From: Aphrophora alni
Taxonomy: Eukaryota; Arthropoda; Insecta; Hemiptera; Aphrophoridae
Length of the DNA stretch: 64,000 bases
Direction of reading: 5' to 3'
NCBI GenBank assembly: GCA_963513935.1
Contig: OY740774.1
Coordinates: 28,291,949-28,355,948, forward strand
How positions within the stretch are numbered: the first letter of the stretch is position 1; the number at the start of each line of letters is the position of its first letter. Under the pieces are notes generated by a model that searched no databases, was not told the origin of the DNA, and worked only from the letters and a program-made list of their open reading frames with translations. Made by a program: the position numbers and the translations under genes. Of the stretch, positions 46,536-60,190 are shown piece after piece.

Positions 46536-48547
46536 TGAGGTACTCAATGTACGTACAAAGTTTTGATGTTACTGCACAGTTCAAAGGTATGGATGCTTTG
46601 ACTAGGAATAGAACGAGCGTTCTCCAAAGTATTTTATATAATGATGTGAACGACACGTAACGAGCAGTCGTACTAACAAAATTGCTTTTGCAAAATTAAA
46701 TTTAAACTTTTAAAATTTTGATGGTTTGTTAATTTTTCGACGTTTTTATTTTGGAATGTTTTCGAGTTGGATACGGTTACACTGTCTTGTTCTCTTTTAA
46801 TAACTATGAAGGAACCAATTCATGGAGTAAATTATTTAACTCTACCATTTGGCATTACGTCTAAATTGTTTTATTTATGTGTTTATTTCGCAAATGCGGC
46901 CAAACGCGTTTACCAATTAATTGTTATAAAAGTTCGTCACAACGTTCTTTACAACTAGGCCCAACGATATGTACTAGTAAAAAAAATCTATTTTTATATG
47001 GTGTTTACTCAAAAAAAAAAAATACTGCACAAATATAATTTGAACTGTTTTTTTAATTCTTTCCCTCAGGATTTTTATATAATTATAAAATTAATAATAA
47101 GTTCTTGGATTTCGTTAAGTTTTCATTTATATGAATTAAAATGTTTTAATTTTCAACGGGTTATAAAAATGTTAAATAAATTATAATTTGCATAACGTTT
47201 TCACAGTAATTTTTTATGTCATTTCTTCGGAAACTTGATATGACTTGCATGTAACATGTACGTATACAGCAATTGTAATTAAATACTAGCCCAGTCGCTC
47301 ACAAACGCACAAGTAGAAAACAACAAAGTTATGTGTTTTATTCAAGTGAAGAGTGCTTTGGTGTTTTTTTTCCCTAAAACTACTTTGTTTTCTCATCTTG
47401 ATACAAGAACGAATTATTGAACTTTTTAAAACCTTCAAGGACGAGATTTATTGTTAATTGGAACCAGTAGTAAACATCTATAACATAGTCTATAAAATGT
47501 TTGTTTATGTTCCTATAACCGTTTCGTCAACATAGAGACATCTTCAGGCTTATCAGAATAACTTTGTATAGATTTATTACACCACGCTAAATAAAGACTG
47601 AAACCAGTATAAATCATAGATGGAAATTATAAGTGCTTTGTTTCTGGTCGGATCACTGGGATCTATACCTTGGAACCCTTTTGAGTAGGGGTCATTTTAA
47701 AACGGATTACAAACAAGATACAGACGAAAACCAAATTCTCTTCCTCAATCGAAATGGGAGCTAATTTTTCGTTAAAAATATCCGCCATTCAAAACAGTTA
47801 CTCCATGGCCATAATGCATGCTTCGATTAGAAATACACCTCGCTCTCTGCAAATATAATATGGTGAACGAATCCATAACAAGACTTACAAGAAAAATTTC
47901 AAAAAAAGTAAATTTGAACTGTTTTCTGAAATGTCCTCACAGAAAGTTTTTACTTATCCAAAAATAAAAACTTCCTTACTCAGTACTTTTTTAATGTTTT
48001 TATTTGTATGGATTAAAACCTTTTCTAGTGTACGGAGTTTTACAAAATATCAAATCATTGTTACACATATAGTAATTTTACTGTTGTGTTTTCTTTGATT
48101 TTTCTAAAACTTGATTTGATTTTCATGTAATTTCCATACATGGTGGTTTTAAAGCCCCTTTCTAACCAATACCACACTTATACCACGCTTTAATGTTTTA
48201 TAAATGTAAAAAGACTAAATTTTAAAGTGTTTGGGAATTTTGGGGGTTCACTCTAGGTCCATGATGTAGTGTGTCAACTTCAAAAAATTGTTGTAACATA
48301 TTTTTTAACACCGACCTTTTTTTTTAAACAGTGGTTGAATCATAACATAAAAAGGTTTTACCGTTTTTATGATATTAGTAGGTTTATTTAATAGTCTACT
48401 TGAAAGTTGTAATCAGAAGGCAGTCATGGGACATATCGTTTAATACCGTTTAATTCTCTCTAAAAACCGTGGTCAAATCAAAATTTTAAAAAAATGATTT
48501 AGCGTTTCAAGATATTCCACGTAACCTTAACCTACTGATATCTCAAA

Positions 48548-48550
<3 letters not shown>
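46536..48550. other. No gene recognised
   Basis: AT-rich. At 47505-47555 the minus strand contains CCTGAAGATG and GACGAAACGG, a hammerhead-like motif that does not fold fully. Confidence 0.4.

Positions 48551-48583
<33 letters not shown>
48551..48583. repeat. (AT)n microsatellite, 33 bp
   Basis: Pure alternating TA. Confidence 0.95.
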
Positions 48584-48585
<2 letters not shown>

Positions 48586-50070
48586 CACTTTTAATTAATT
48601 CAACCATTGTTTTTAGAAAAGTAATACGGTGTAAAAAGATATCGCATGGCCATCTTCGCAAAAGACTCCTACATCTTAGACTAGTGATCCCCTAAAATTC
48701 CAAAGCACTTAAATAGTTAGGGCGATGGTTTTGATTAAAAATAATCTGAAATAAAATGTGGAAAAGGGGGGGGGACTTTAAAATGACATTGGTATATGCT
48801 TAATGAATTGGCGTAGAAAATGAACAGTGCTTAGGATCGTTTACAATCGTATAGACGAAATGGCTGTTGAAAACTTAAAACAAATAATTGTTATAGATGT
48901 CTCTAATGGTATAATATATATAATTCTTATGAAATAATAATAATAAATCCTTTATAAGAAAATGAAATACATAATTTGTAGGATTCTATTCCTCTTTCCA
49001 TCTGTTGTCTCCTTAGAGTCTAAGTTAGGAAACTCTAATCAAAGTGTTTATTTAAACTTCAGAAAGAGGTTCCCACGGAACTTAAGAAGCTTCTTTGAGT
49101 AAATTTCACTGCGCTTCTAATTAATTTAAAGTGATATAATTTCCCGAGAGGAGTAGCGTCCCTTTTGAACCCTCTCAGAGAAGGTTTCCTTAAGGTAAAG
49201 AAGATGAAATTCTCTTTTGATCGTTACACTGTAAGTTATACGATTTAACTTGAGTAACATTTTGTTTGAAAGAAATTGAAACTGTTAAAAGCTTAACGGT
49301 TGTGATTCCATAAGTGTGTCTATTACAGTTCTACCAATTCCCCTCTTTACTAATATTACATTTGAGTGAGGTTTTGTTTTTATTTAAAGTGTAACCCTTT
49401 TAATTTTTCGGAAATTTGTTTATTAATCCTTTTAGAACAGAAATATCGTCAAGCAGTCTTTCAAGCTTTACACTAAAATAATATAATGCTGTAATTTGAC
49501 ATTACAATATTATTTGATTAATTTCATACAATTTAAATTTGGTATTCAGAATTAATTATCAATGCCCTTTTGTATTACATCGGGACTAACAAGGTGATAT
49601 ACCATTTCTGGGGTATTGATTCATAAGTAAAGCAGTTTTAATTGAAATGACTATCCAGTCAACTATAAGCTTGTACAAGTAAATGCGTACGCTATTTATG
49701 TGGTAGTGATTCCAAGGAATAGAGAGTCAGAACAAACAGTTGTACAGGAGTTGGTGTTAGGAAGTGCTGGGTCTAGAAATCAACCCATATAAAAACACTT
49801 TTGTGGATTTGGAAGTGAATAACTCCAGTGGTACTAACAAGTTTAAAACACCCTACAAGTAGATCCCCAGAACGAAATATAAATACCAGAATTTCACCAA
49901 ATATTAAGATGTTATTATTGTTTTTTTTTCTTCACTAGGAAATAAAAATGTCTTGAGGAAACGGGAAGAAGTAATCCACAAGAGAATCTTGAAGCCAGTC
50001 GTTGTTATTTTTATTCTTTGTTGTTTAAAGGCGAGAACTCTAGGTCATCAATACATTAAAAAAAAAACCA
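48584..50070. other. No feature recognised
   Basis: G9 run at 48766-48774. No gene or family seen. Confidence 0.4.
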
Positions 50071-50091
50071 AATATATATATATATATATAA
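50071..50091. repeat. Short (AT)n microsatellite
   Basis: About 21 bp, lying directly next to family A copy 11. Confidence 0.9.
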
Positions 50092-50094
50092 TAA

Positions 50095-50235
50095 AGATTT
50101 CTAGCTATCGAAGTCTGTAATAGCGTCAGGGTCGGACCTGATAGGAAAGATGTAAAGAGAGGGTCTAATACAAGACTTATATGAAGAAAGGCGTAGATCC
50201 AGCTTTACAACGTTCGTACTCAGTGCAATGAGCCC
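50095..50235 (-). mobile_element. Family A SINE-like repeat, copy 11
   Basis: TCTAGCTATCGAAGTCTGTA, ATAGCGTCAGGGTCGGACC, TGATAGGAAAGATG, GAGGGTCTAATACAAGACTT and GCGTAGATCCAGCTTTACAA. About 40-50 bp of the middle (the ACCAACTCTTGTTC block) is deleted. It abuts the RTE-like fragment. Confidence 0.8.
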
Positions 50236-50239
50236 CGAA

Positions 50240-50605
50240 GGTGTCGTTATGTAAGTTTTGGAAGTGTGGACAATGACGAGAGGAAACTAAATATCTGGTG
50301 ACTAAGAATAATAAGGAAAATTTATGCGAAGGAAGAAAATAACTGAAGAGTAATAAAGAGTAAATAATTATACTGAAAGACGGCTTTGCTAGCAACGTAA
50401 AGAACTGCAGTGCCCTGGACATATACAGAGGGTGGATGACAGTAAAGCATCCAAAAAAATATTTGTGGGACAAGCTGGAGATTGAGATTGAGGGTGATAT
50501 CATAATGCGAGTTACAGACGGGTCAGGCACAAGTGGTATGCTGTTGCTACGAAGGCTAACCTTCTGAAAAGATCAAAGCGTCATGCAGGAAAGGTGATGT
50601 AAATA
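50240..50605 (+). pseudogene. RTE-like LINE C-terminal fragment
   Basis: Plus-strand frames give RIIRKIYA near 50305-50330; then ELQCPGHIQRVDDSKASKKI and FVGQAG at 50403-50485; and KWYAVATKANLLKRSKRHAG near 50530-50590. These match the region after the thumb in RTE-like LINEs (RRIYG, RLRWAGHVQRM, PKK-F-G, WR..A..R..W...V..AK-H-G). Stops interrupt it. The 117-codon frame on the minus strand here is its antisense. Same LINE class as 4500-5360, but in the opposite orientation and retaining the C-terminus only. Confidence 0.75.
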
Positions 50606-53600
50606 AATTGAAACGTAAACAAATATATGATGAAACAACATTTTAAAAAATATGTCAATAAACATACAGTGAATTCGACTGTACGTTATATGATCAGCTG
50701 TTGTCGTCAGCCTTACTGCCCAGTTGTCATTTTATTGAAGAAAAGTTTAAAATTGCATTGAATTCGTTGTGAAAGTTGTATTTTATAATTGATTTTACTT
50801 TGAGTGTTTGTATTTTAATGGTGTTTATTATATCTTGTGTATATTTTATAATAGAAATGTCAGATTACGAATACATGAGATCTAGTTAAATTAGAGCGGA
50901 TGTTAGTTTTGCGAACTATCTGATGGTTTGAGAGTGTTTCTGTGAAATTTCGAATGTAGAATTTAATTTGAAGTATAAACACATAAATTTCGAGTAAATG
51001 TTTTGAAAAATCAAAACAACAATAGAATACTAATATACTTGTACAACTATCGAAATTATATACATTTGAACGCCCTTATTTTTCAAAACAACATGGTTAA
51101 AAAAATATTGTAATATGTTAATAAGTTAATAACATGGGATTATTTTTGTAAAACCCTAAACTGTCAAATATATCGCGGTGATTTTAAGTGTGCTTAAAAA
51201 AAATACAGTTGACAGGTTAATCATTTCCCAATAATTCGTTTGGATTAATAACATAAATAATAAAGTTTGCGGTATTTCAAAATGATATCAGCAAGGAAAT
51301 CGATACGATACAGATAGCTTGCAGCAGATGTCGCTTCGCTTTCATCAAACTCACAAAAATAGATAAACTGACGAAACCATTGCAAAAGCTTTTTTATACC
51401 CTAATCTACAAAGCTAACCAGAAATAACATTGGTTTTCATCTCCATAAAACATATCTCAATACGAGATAGTCATTTTCTTACAGAATTTCCGCCTTGTAT
51501 GTCTTATGAAAGGGTTAAGTTGTTATATAAGGGTCCTCCCTGATATTTAAAAAAATATATAATAACATGTTTTGAAAGATATTATAAAATTATCATAAAA
51601 CGTTTGTGGTGTTTTAAGAAGATTATTAATTAATTTTTTTTATATTATTCAATTACAAAATATACAAAATGAGTAGGCTTAATCTCGGGTTCAAAAGTTC
51701 AACTGTTCATAACCTTTGCTTTGGCTATTTTTACAACACTTTTGGTATATAGACCTTAAAACTATAAAAACTTAATCAAAACAATTTGATATCTTAAAAA
51801 TTAATGATTGTTGTGTGATGGAAATAGATAAGTGGTGGGTGAATGAAATACAAAATTGATGATTGTATTGTGTTAAAAAAGAAGATATCGCCTATATGTT
51901 AAAACAAGTTTTTCGTTTGGAGTTTCGAGTTTGTTATTATGGAATTTAATGAATTTTGTGTGAGTTGTAATTTTTTGTTGGTTTATTTCGGTAGGATGTA
52001 ATCTGAAAGGTGAATTCATGTTGAATCAATGCCTGAAGTGAATAATAAAATTGTATTTCCACTGACCAAAGATTATGAGCTACAATATTATTATATATTA
52101 GTTACTTAACTCTTTTTTATAACTATACTCTTATTCAAAACCCTTCATCTTCTTTCTGGGCCTATATTTGACGCTATCTGTTGGATGGTTTTGATAGAAT
52201 ATCCTATTATTATTATTATTATTATTTTACATCGTATTTTTTGTTCCCAAGTAATAGTTTTCTTTTTGTAATTCGTAACATATAAAGTGAATTCTATTAA
52301 TCTTCATGTCGCACATATTATATTATATGGAGATTCAAAATATGAAAGACATTTGTTTATCTTCTGTGATATGGGGTTTGATGAAATGGGTTATGCTTTT
52401 GGTTGGAGATAGTTATTTGGGTGATTTTCCTCTTATAATCTTATAACTTTGGTATTTCGGTATCGTTACAATATACAATGTATAAAGAAATGACTTGTCT
52501 TGGCGTATACCATTAATACATCATAAACATAACTCGTATTTGATTAAAATCGAAACCCGATTTGATTGATTAAGGTCAAATTACATTTTTATTTGCCAAT
52601 TATTCCTTAACCGTAATATTCTTTTGCTTGCGATTTTAAGACTAGTTTGGGTCGTTAATTTTTATATTTCATAAAAATTTAATTAAAGTCTATTGAAGGG
52701 ATTTAAAGAAATTAAATCTTTATAACAGTTCCATGGTTTTTAACCCATCACAAGTAAATAAAGTAGAACATACAAACAACTGTATTTCGAATACGAGATA
52801 CATTATAGTCATAAGGAATTATACTTGAAGTGGAATTTGTAAATGAACACGAGATTAACGATGTCAGGGAATAGATGGAAGAGATGGAATCCCTTTGTGT
52901 TAGGTTAGGACAGATGGCGATGGGTTTTGTCTAGGTGTAACGGACTGGAAGTTACCCTGGTAGACAATGTGTGTGACGCATATCTTCCTGTGTTTTGTGG
53001 TAAAACATGAATAAGATTTGTGAAATTATATCATCTTGCTAAAGGTAGGTTAGGGCGTGAGGAATGGTTGTCAAAAACTGTTCTACAAACATATAAGACT
53101 GGGGAGAAACGCAGTAATTTAAATTTAAAAATTATAATTTTATTTAAGTGAAAGTATATAGATTGTAAAACGAACGAAGACGGCTGGCTAGTTGCAAAAC
53201 GCTCTCTCAAGCACCCCCACTCCTGTCCTCAGTCAAATTATCTCAAAGGTTCTTAATTGTTAAGTAATACCTAATTAATTTGAGTGTTCATAAATTTGAT
53301 TGTAAATGACTCCAAACAAACCATTGTTAAATGAGAAGAAAGAAATAAAGCGAATAAAAGAAAATTAGTATAGTAAAGAAACAAAGTTGAAATATTTTGT
53401 TATATGATTGATAAAACTGTATTGAATAATTAGAAATTTTTAAAACTCCAATTCTGCTGATTTGGCGCAAATTATATAAATTGGTTGTGGTGGTTTGGAG
53501 ACGAATAAGCTGATAAATCTCTGACTTCCGAAGATCGTCAAGAGAGGTTTTATAGTCAGTTCTTCATTTTAGCCTTCGTTGTAGACGTTGTCGGGTTTTT

Positions 53601-55255
53601 GTCCATAACAATCGTTGCCCTATGTGGAACAGCTGGGAGCACAGCATTGAAAAAACATTTTTTGAGAACATCCACAATTATATATTCGTTGTGGTCTCTG
53701 GTATCCTTTGATTAAAAATAATTCTACGAACGAGAATACACAGTAATTTAGAAAAATAGAACGTGTAAAAACTCCACATCTTTTAACTGTTTTGCCAATG
53801 AGATTACATTGGAATTAACTATTTACTCTTTAGTGGTTCTTGTCTTCTTTCTTCTTCTACTCACATTTTAGATGTATGTATCACTAATTGGACATAAGGT
53901 GAACTCGAGTTTGGACTATGAGTATTACTACAGTTTAACTAGTGAGGTTGACAACAGCAGTGTAATAATATCCTTAGAAGAAAAGTAGGGTAGCGATTGC
54001 TTGAAGTTGGTTGTCTCTGGGTATCACTTTTCTTAAACTTTATGCAGAATAAAAAAAACGCAGTTTTTTCTTTCTCTTATAGATTTTGCCTACACGGAAA
54101 AAAAGAAAAGATTTTGCAAGGTGTGTCTAGTAAGTGAATCACCCAGCCCGCCAAGGGTCAGGATAAATTACCTGAGTATGTGCGAGTGAAAGCTGTGTGT
54201 TTAGTGAGACAATCCTTGCGCCAGCTGTCTTTCTTCGTTTTACAAACTATAGTTAAAACGGTATTGTTTATCTTCCTCTCTCCCAAAAATGAATTTTTGA
54301 ATTCCATCAAAATACCGTTTCATTGACTGTGTTACCAGTTGACAATTTGTCTCTATATTTGTGTTTTACTCAGTTACAAAGAAACGCGTATAACGTTATG
54401 AAATCTAGAAACACTTTGAAACTAGGCTGAACGAATACATGCAGAATTTTAAAAGTTTATTTTCCTTTTAAATTGCAATTACTCGAAACAGATACTACCC
54501 GGTTCCAAGGATAGAACACGTGTGTTCCGACTGGAAATAAAGTGCGTGTTCTTATTTCAGAATATATTTATTAAATGGTACCTCGTTCGGCAGATAAGTT
54601 TTTTTCTTGTAACGTGGTGTACAGAATAAGAATCGATTATCAAAACGTAATCGTGAAAAATGAATGAGATTTTGATATTCACCACCTGCTCTATAGTCGG
54701 TGATAAAATAAGTTTTATGGGACATTACATTCAGTGAATATGCTGTGGGATCTGAATCAACAAGTAACTCAGATATTAACAAGACACATTCTTGTAGTTG
54801 GGGGGGGGGGGTCACGTTAATAGTTTTTATTGGTTGTTAACCGTTAGATCAATCTGTAGTAGTTTGAAAAGTTATCGTCTTCAACGTCAATATAATATTT
54901 TATGTTGAACATGGTCTATTAATGCCAGTTAAAACAGTGAAAATATTTTCATGATATTATACATGGTTTACGGTATATTGTTTGTGATTTCCCATTTCAT
55001 GAATATAAATAAACGGTCAAAAATGTTGTACCAACGTTCTAACAAACACAATCGAAATGTTAACCAAACAAAACAATATTCCCCAATTATATCAGTTCGG
55101 TAGTTCCCAGTATATCAACGATGGATGCAGTCTTAAATTTTGTACAAATTTAAACTTAAACCATCTTTATACAGAGTGAGTGTGTGAGTAAAAAGTATAT
55201 TTAAAACTGTTCATTAAATATTTTACATTTGTATATTTAATCATGTAACTTTCAG
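50606..55255. other. No gene recognised
   Basis: AT-rich, with (TAT)n at 52206-52227, a TTAGGTTAGG at 52900 and a G12 run at 54800-54811. A segment near 52640-52680 (CGATTTTAAGACTAGTTTGG) resembles one near 55800-55830 (CAATTTTGAACACTAGTTTG). No gene seen in 4.6 kb. Confidence 0.4.
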
Positions 55256-55598
55256 GATAAGTTATTGGTCAACTATCCTATTTTTTGATGAGAAACAGAA
55301 TTTAAACCCCTTCTTGGATGGTGGCTCAAGGATTGTAACTCAAATATTTAAAATGTTGTCACTCTACATATGTTATTTGTTGAGAAATCTAAACCTTATC
55401 TCGTCTCCATTTTGGATACATACATCGTAGTAGCCGTTATGTATATCTTTTTGTTTGTTTTGAAGAGACATTTAAAATGATATACTACACAAAGTGTGAT
55501 GCCATTTAAAATATTTGAGTTACAACCCCCTCCAAGAATCCTCCAAGAAGACGTTGAAATTTTGTTTTTCATCAAAAGGGTTGTTGACCAATAAATTA
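55256..55598. mobile_element. Fold-back element, ~97-bp arms
   Basis: The left arm (55256-55354) contains TTATTGGTCAAC, TTTTTTGATGAGAAACAGAA, CTTCTTGGATGGT and GATTGTAACTCAAATATTTA. The right arm (55503-55598) is its reverse complement with CTCAAATATTT, GGTTGTAAC, CTTGGAGG, CTTCTTGGAG, GATGAAAAACAAAATTTC and TTATTGGTCAAC. Arms are about 80% alike by eye, so this is older than the 11.9-kb and 29.8-kb fold-backs. The centre is non-coding. Confidence 0.75.
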
Positions 55599-57250
55599 TT
55601 CTATAATTTTTATTATTCTACCTGGAACAGCTTTAAAGTTGCACCTTATTAGTACAATGCAATACAAGTCATCGTTTTAATAACTTAGTTGTATTTGGTA
55701 ATCAAAGTTCCTGAGTAATATAATTATATTAAATCAAGTTTATATTATGGTAGTCAAAGTTTGATTTTTTTTTTGGAAATTCCGATGTTAATTTTTTATT
55801 ATTTGCAATTTTGAACACTAGTTTGGGTCTTTTTAAAATCTTCACATTTTACCAAGATTTTTAACGACATTGTTGGAGCTGATTTTGAGAAAAATCATCT
55901 TTTAGAACAATTCCATGTCCATTTTTGTTTACCGATAACTATCTAATTAGGGTCGTCATTTTTAGAGAGATGAAGATCTATTTTGTTTGCTCACTTCAGC
56001 GTTGTCAATTTAACAAAATTTTGTCGTATTATAGGTACCCCAAAATTTATCCAAATACCAAATTTGATTAAAATCGGTGCACTTTTTTGAGCTGTACAGC
56101 ATTGCACAGACGACCGACATCATTCCCAAAAGAATTTTGGTTTTATTCAGAGGACCTCACAATGGGGATGTTTCCACCAAATACTCGATATCGGATTTTT
56201 GACATATGACATAACATTCATTATACTACGTTTATGTGAGAAAGTAAAAACAAGTTTCAAATTCAATAATTACTTTCCTATACAGGTTTGAGCAAAACTC
56301 TGGAATGTACATTTTATCTCGCCTTTCAAGTTCACGTAGAAAAATGTTAAACTGGCATTAAATAGCTGCATGTTAGAGCTAAGTAAAGAATGTGATCAGA
56401 AATACAAGTAACAAAATGTAATTTATTTAATATTTGAAAAATAAATATGATATTAGTCGAGTTTTTCAAATATTGCTTATCGTATCGGTTTTTTAATGAG
56501 AAAAATATTTTTCATTACAAACCGAGATGTGAAGATTTGATTTAGTTTACTTTACAAGTTAGAAACTCGCACAACAAAAAATTTAAAAGGTATTTTACCT
56601 CATTTATGATCTGGATTAAATAAAACTTGTGTGTTGAATGTTATTTCTTTCCATTTCAACAAAGTAATGTGGCATCATAAATATAAATATTAATATGAAC
56701 AAAAATCAAGTGTCAGTTTGTCACAAAAATTTAAAATATCGTTAATGTGTACAACACTCTGTATATGACTGTAGTACGAAGTTATTCAACTCTGGGTCAA
56801 CCATCTTTCTACGTGGACTGGAAGCCGAGACACCCCCCCCCCCCAACTCTGTATATATCCAACAACACAAATTTAAAAATGTTAAGTTACTTCTTTTTGT
56901 TGTGAGGTATTTTTTATTTGTCAGTAGGCTACTTAATTTTTGTTTTATTTATTTATATTATACATATATTTCGGTAACTTGTGTTGTTTACTCTTTCTTG
57001 TTGTTGTCATTGGTTTTTAAGGAATTTGTGTTTTTGTGTGGTTTGATTATGATTAATTTTATACAGCTTTCTATATTTTATTCATAATCGTGTTGTTATT
57101 TATATATATCTTTTTTCATTTGTCATTCTATTATTTTACATCTTTGTTGCTATTTTTCTTTGTTTATTTATTCTCTTTATTTCTACTTTGTGTTTGTGTT
57201 TTATTTCAATTATATTTTTTGTTAATGTTTGAAGATTTATGTTTTCGAAT

Positions 57251-57255
<5 letters not shown>
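55599..57255. other. No gene recognised
   Basis: AT-rich; a repeat-like stretch at 56040-56170 (ACCAAATTTGATTAAAATCG, GCACAGACGACCGACATC) is related to the sequence after the poly-A at 12285. C12 run at 56833-56844. Confidence 0.4.

Positions 57256-57335
<80 letters not shown>
57256..57335. repeat. (AT)n microsatellite, 80 bp
   Basis: Pure TA dinucleotide; the Tyr-Ile frames across it are artefacts. Confidence 0.98.
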
Positions 57336-57338
<3 letters not shown>

Positions 57339-57875
57339 GCACTTTTCACTGGATTTTGTAAATTTTAAAAATTCTCAAACTTGAAGAATACAAAAAAGCC
57401 TAAAACTAAAAATTCTTAAATAGCAAATTATATAAAAAAAGAAGAAAGTATATCAAATAAAAGGTCTTTTCAAAACGAGCCTTACCACACGTTTCCTTAA
57501 TGAATAGCTCAATAATAAGCTTGGAAAAAAATCTGGTGCTGTTCCGTATTGTAGGTAGCTTTATTTTTAAGTCCTATTTCAAAACGTTTTGGTACACCTT
57601 GTAAATACGGTTAAAGGTAATTAACTTTTGTTCGCGCCAAAATGTTCAGGGTAATAGTTACACCTTTAAATTGATGTATCACACAACCAATGTTTACATT
57701 TGAAAATTCTTCAAAAAACACTTAACCCCCGAATTGGGCCCTTTAGGGGAATTTATAAAAATTGAAAATAATTTATTAGATTCTGTGAAGCCAAATTAGG
57801 GGGAAATGAGAAAGAAAAAGTGTTAAAGTAAGTTAGTAAGACAGCTATAAATACTGCACGGGTGGTCTTCATCAC

Positions 57876-57878
<3 letters not shown>

Positions 57879-57961
<83 letters not shown>

Positions 57962-57981
57962 GCGTGCGTGCGTGCGTGCGT
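57879..57981. repeat. Compound (TA)n(TG)n(CGTG)n microsatellite
   Basis: TA to 57935, TG to 57960, then GCGTGCGTGCG to 57981. Alternating purine-pyrimidine throughout, and the TG/CG part is a strong Z-DNA former. Confidence 0.97.
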
Positions 57982-58929
57982 TTTATAATCTATATTTACT
58001 TTCAAGTTAAAAAATTATTATATATTTCACTAAGATGCTTTTTGTCTTTTATCTATGTTTTTATATTTATATAATTATCTGTTTTTCTTTTCTTTTTTTT
58101 TTTTAAATATATCTCGTGCTTTGGTGTTGGTTTAAACTTGATTGCTTTTTTGTAAACTGGATAACTTAGTTTCAACTATGTAAACATGACATAGCTGTAT
58201 ATACGAGCTATGTATATAGCCTATACTTGGCTCAGCTTGATATTTCTTGTGTTAATGTGTAGTTCTGTCGACTTTGGTTTTCTTGATTACGATTGTAAAT
58301 AGTTTTAGTTGTTTTGACAGCTCAGTGCTAGTTCCTTTGTAGGTTACTAGTTTGAATTTTAGTTTCTAAAATGGTCCTAGTATATATGTTGGTCCTTTAT
58401 CATGTTTTGTATGTTTTATTAATTCATACTCTTAAAACGTTGTATTATAATGTTTATGTATATAATACAGATGACGGCAAATGTCGAATAAATGATACCA
58501 ATAATACGAACAATTCATTATTATCCAATAACTTAAAAGTTTGTTACTGTTTGGTTACAACAGATTACCCAATTTCAATACAATACAGATTTAGTCTTTA
58601 GATATCTTGTATACAACCATTACGATAAATCGACTTTTAGTTTCACGAATCATTTACAACGTGAGTCGTATCGTAAAAAATATAGCCTTCCAGTACAAGA
58701 AGAATGAAAACAAATTGAGGAAGGTTTGACTGGAGTCCTGTTGTGGTTTCCCAATATACTGCCTATCCCTAGGGAACTCCAGTCTCTGTGTTATAAATTA
58801 CTTGACGTTCAAACACAATATATAATCCTCTCGCCTACGTAACAAGGTTACAGTCGTTAAAACAAACGAATACCTGGCAAAGAGATATTACAATAAAACT
58901 TATCTCTTGGAAGTATGAAAGATAAATAC
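57982..58929. other. No feature recognised
   Basis: AT-rich; no gene seen. The 76-codon frame at 58371-58601 has no motif. Confidence 0.4.
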
Positions 58930-60190
58930 AGTATGTTTGTTTTTATGAGAAATAATTTAATAATAGTGCATAATAATTAATTTTGTGCTGCATAAAATAA
59001 ATTATTCTGCTGTTCTTTCTTTTAACTTCTTTAAAAAGTATATTACCTCTTACTTTTAATTTTGAACACATAGTTATTACGAATTATAAATTCAATACAA
59101 ATCCTAAAACACTAACTTTAGACATACGAGTATATGTAAATTTAATTTTGGATTAATCCCCTCTACTCCCGTTTGCGAAGGGGGAGTCAAATAGACAACT
59201 TAACATTTAAAACTGAGCTTATAATTCTTTAACTATTTTAAAAATATTTTCGTTTTTGAATTATTTTATTACATTCTCCCAAAGATATAGATGTTGTAAG
59301 CCTGATTTTTTATTTAAAGCATACCGGGTTTTTATCAACCAATCAATGTTTATAGTTTAAGGCATTTATTTAGCATCGATGCCAATATTATCTCAAAAAA
59401 TGATATTTGTTGTCCAGTTATTTCAAGGTCTAACGCACCATATAAACAGACACACTCATAAAACCCTTATCTGCCTGATTGCCTCCATTCAAATCTAACC
59501 GAATCCAAAATAGAAAGCAGCTGTTCAGGTAACTCCTCCCCCTTCTTAGGATCTATTCAGTTTTATAAAGATCTTATGCCTGCACCCTAAAGTTTTAGAA
59601 CGTTTAAACCAATCAATACTTGTATTTGCCATCTGCTTGGCTACTATTTGTGAGAGTCGGTGAGAGTTTTAAAATCCAAATTATGTCATTAAAATGCTTA
59701 TGAAGAGTACAAATATATATATTCCCCAGTCCCCTTTACATATTGTGTTATTCGGTAAACAAAAAATTCCCTCAATTTGGTCACTCTTGTTTTTATTAGG
59801 AATAATTTAATGATAGTGATGAAGGTACGTGGTAATTAATTTTGCGGTGTATAGAATAAATTATTCTGCTGTTCATTCGTTTAACTTCTTTAAAATATAT
59901 ATAACATCACAGTAATTTTAAACATACAGTATTATATAGTATAGTTCACTAGGATATACATCTAATAAACACGAACTTTAGGTACATTTGTAAATTAAGG
60001 AGTTAACACCCATGTTATTTTGAATTAATCCCCTACAATTTTCGGAGAGGTGGGGGGGATCAAGTTGACAATTTAAAAGTGAACTCAAAACTCTTTAAAC
60101 ATTTTAATTTTTGTTTGTTTTTGAGCTAATTTATTACGTTTTTTTCAAGTGTATGATACATAATGTAAGACTAGTTTTGGATTTTAAGGC
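58930..60190. repeat. Diverged direct segmental duplication, ~400-bp copies ~860 bp apart
   Basis: Copy 1 (58940-59335) and copy 2 (59795-60190) share, in order, AATAATTTAATRATAGTG, GTAATTAATTTTG, AATAAATTATTCTGCTGTTC, TTTAACTTCTTTAAAA, GGATTAATCCCCT, a G-run with GTCAA.T.GACAA, AACTCTTTAAC.ATTTTAA and TTTTTGAGCTAATTTATTAC. Neither copy codes for anything visible. Similar CCAATCAAT blocks (59339 and 59611) lie between the copies. Confidence 0.75.

Noticed and set aside
50177..50530. 117-codon minus-strand frame
   Set aside because: It is antisense to the RTE-like C-terminal fragment, whose plus-strand motifs are recognisable.
57090..57368. Open frames of 68-92 codons rich in Tyr-Ile and Phe-Leu
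   Set aside because: Produced by the AT microsatellite and surrounding T-rich DNA; no start context or motif.
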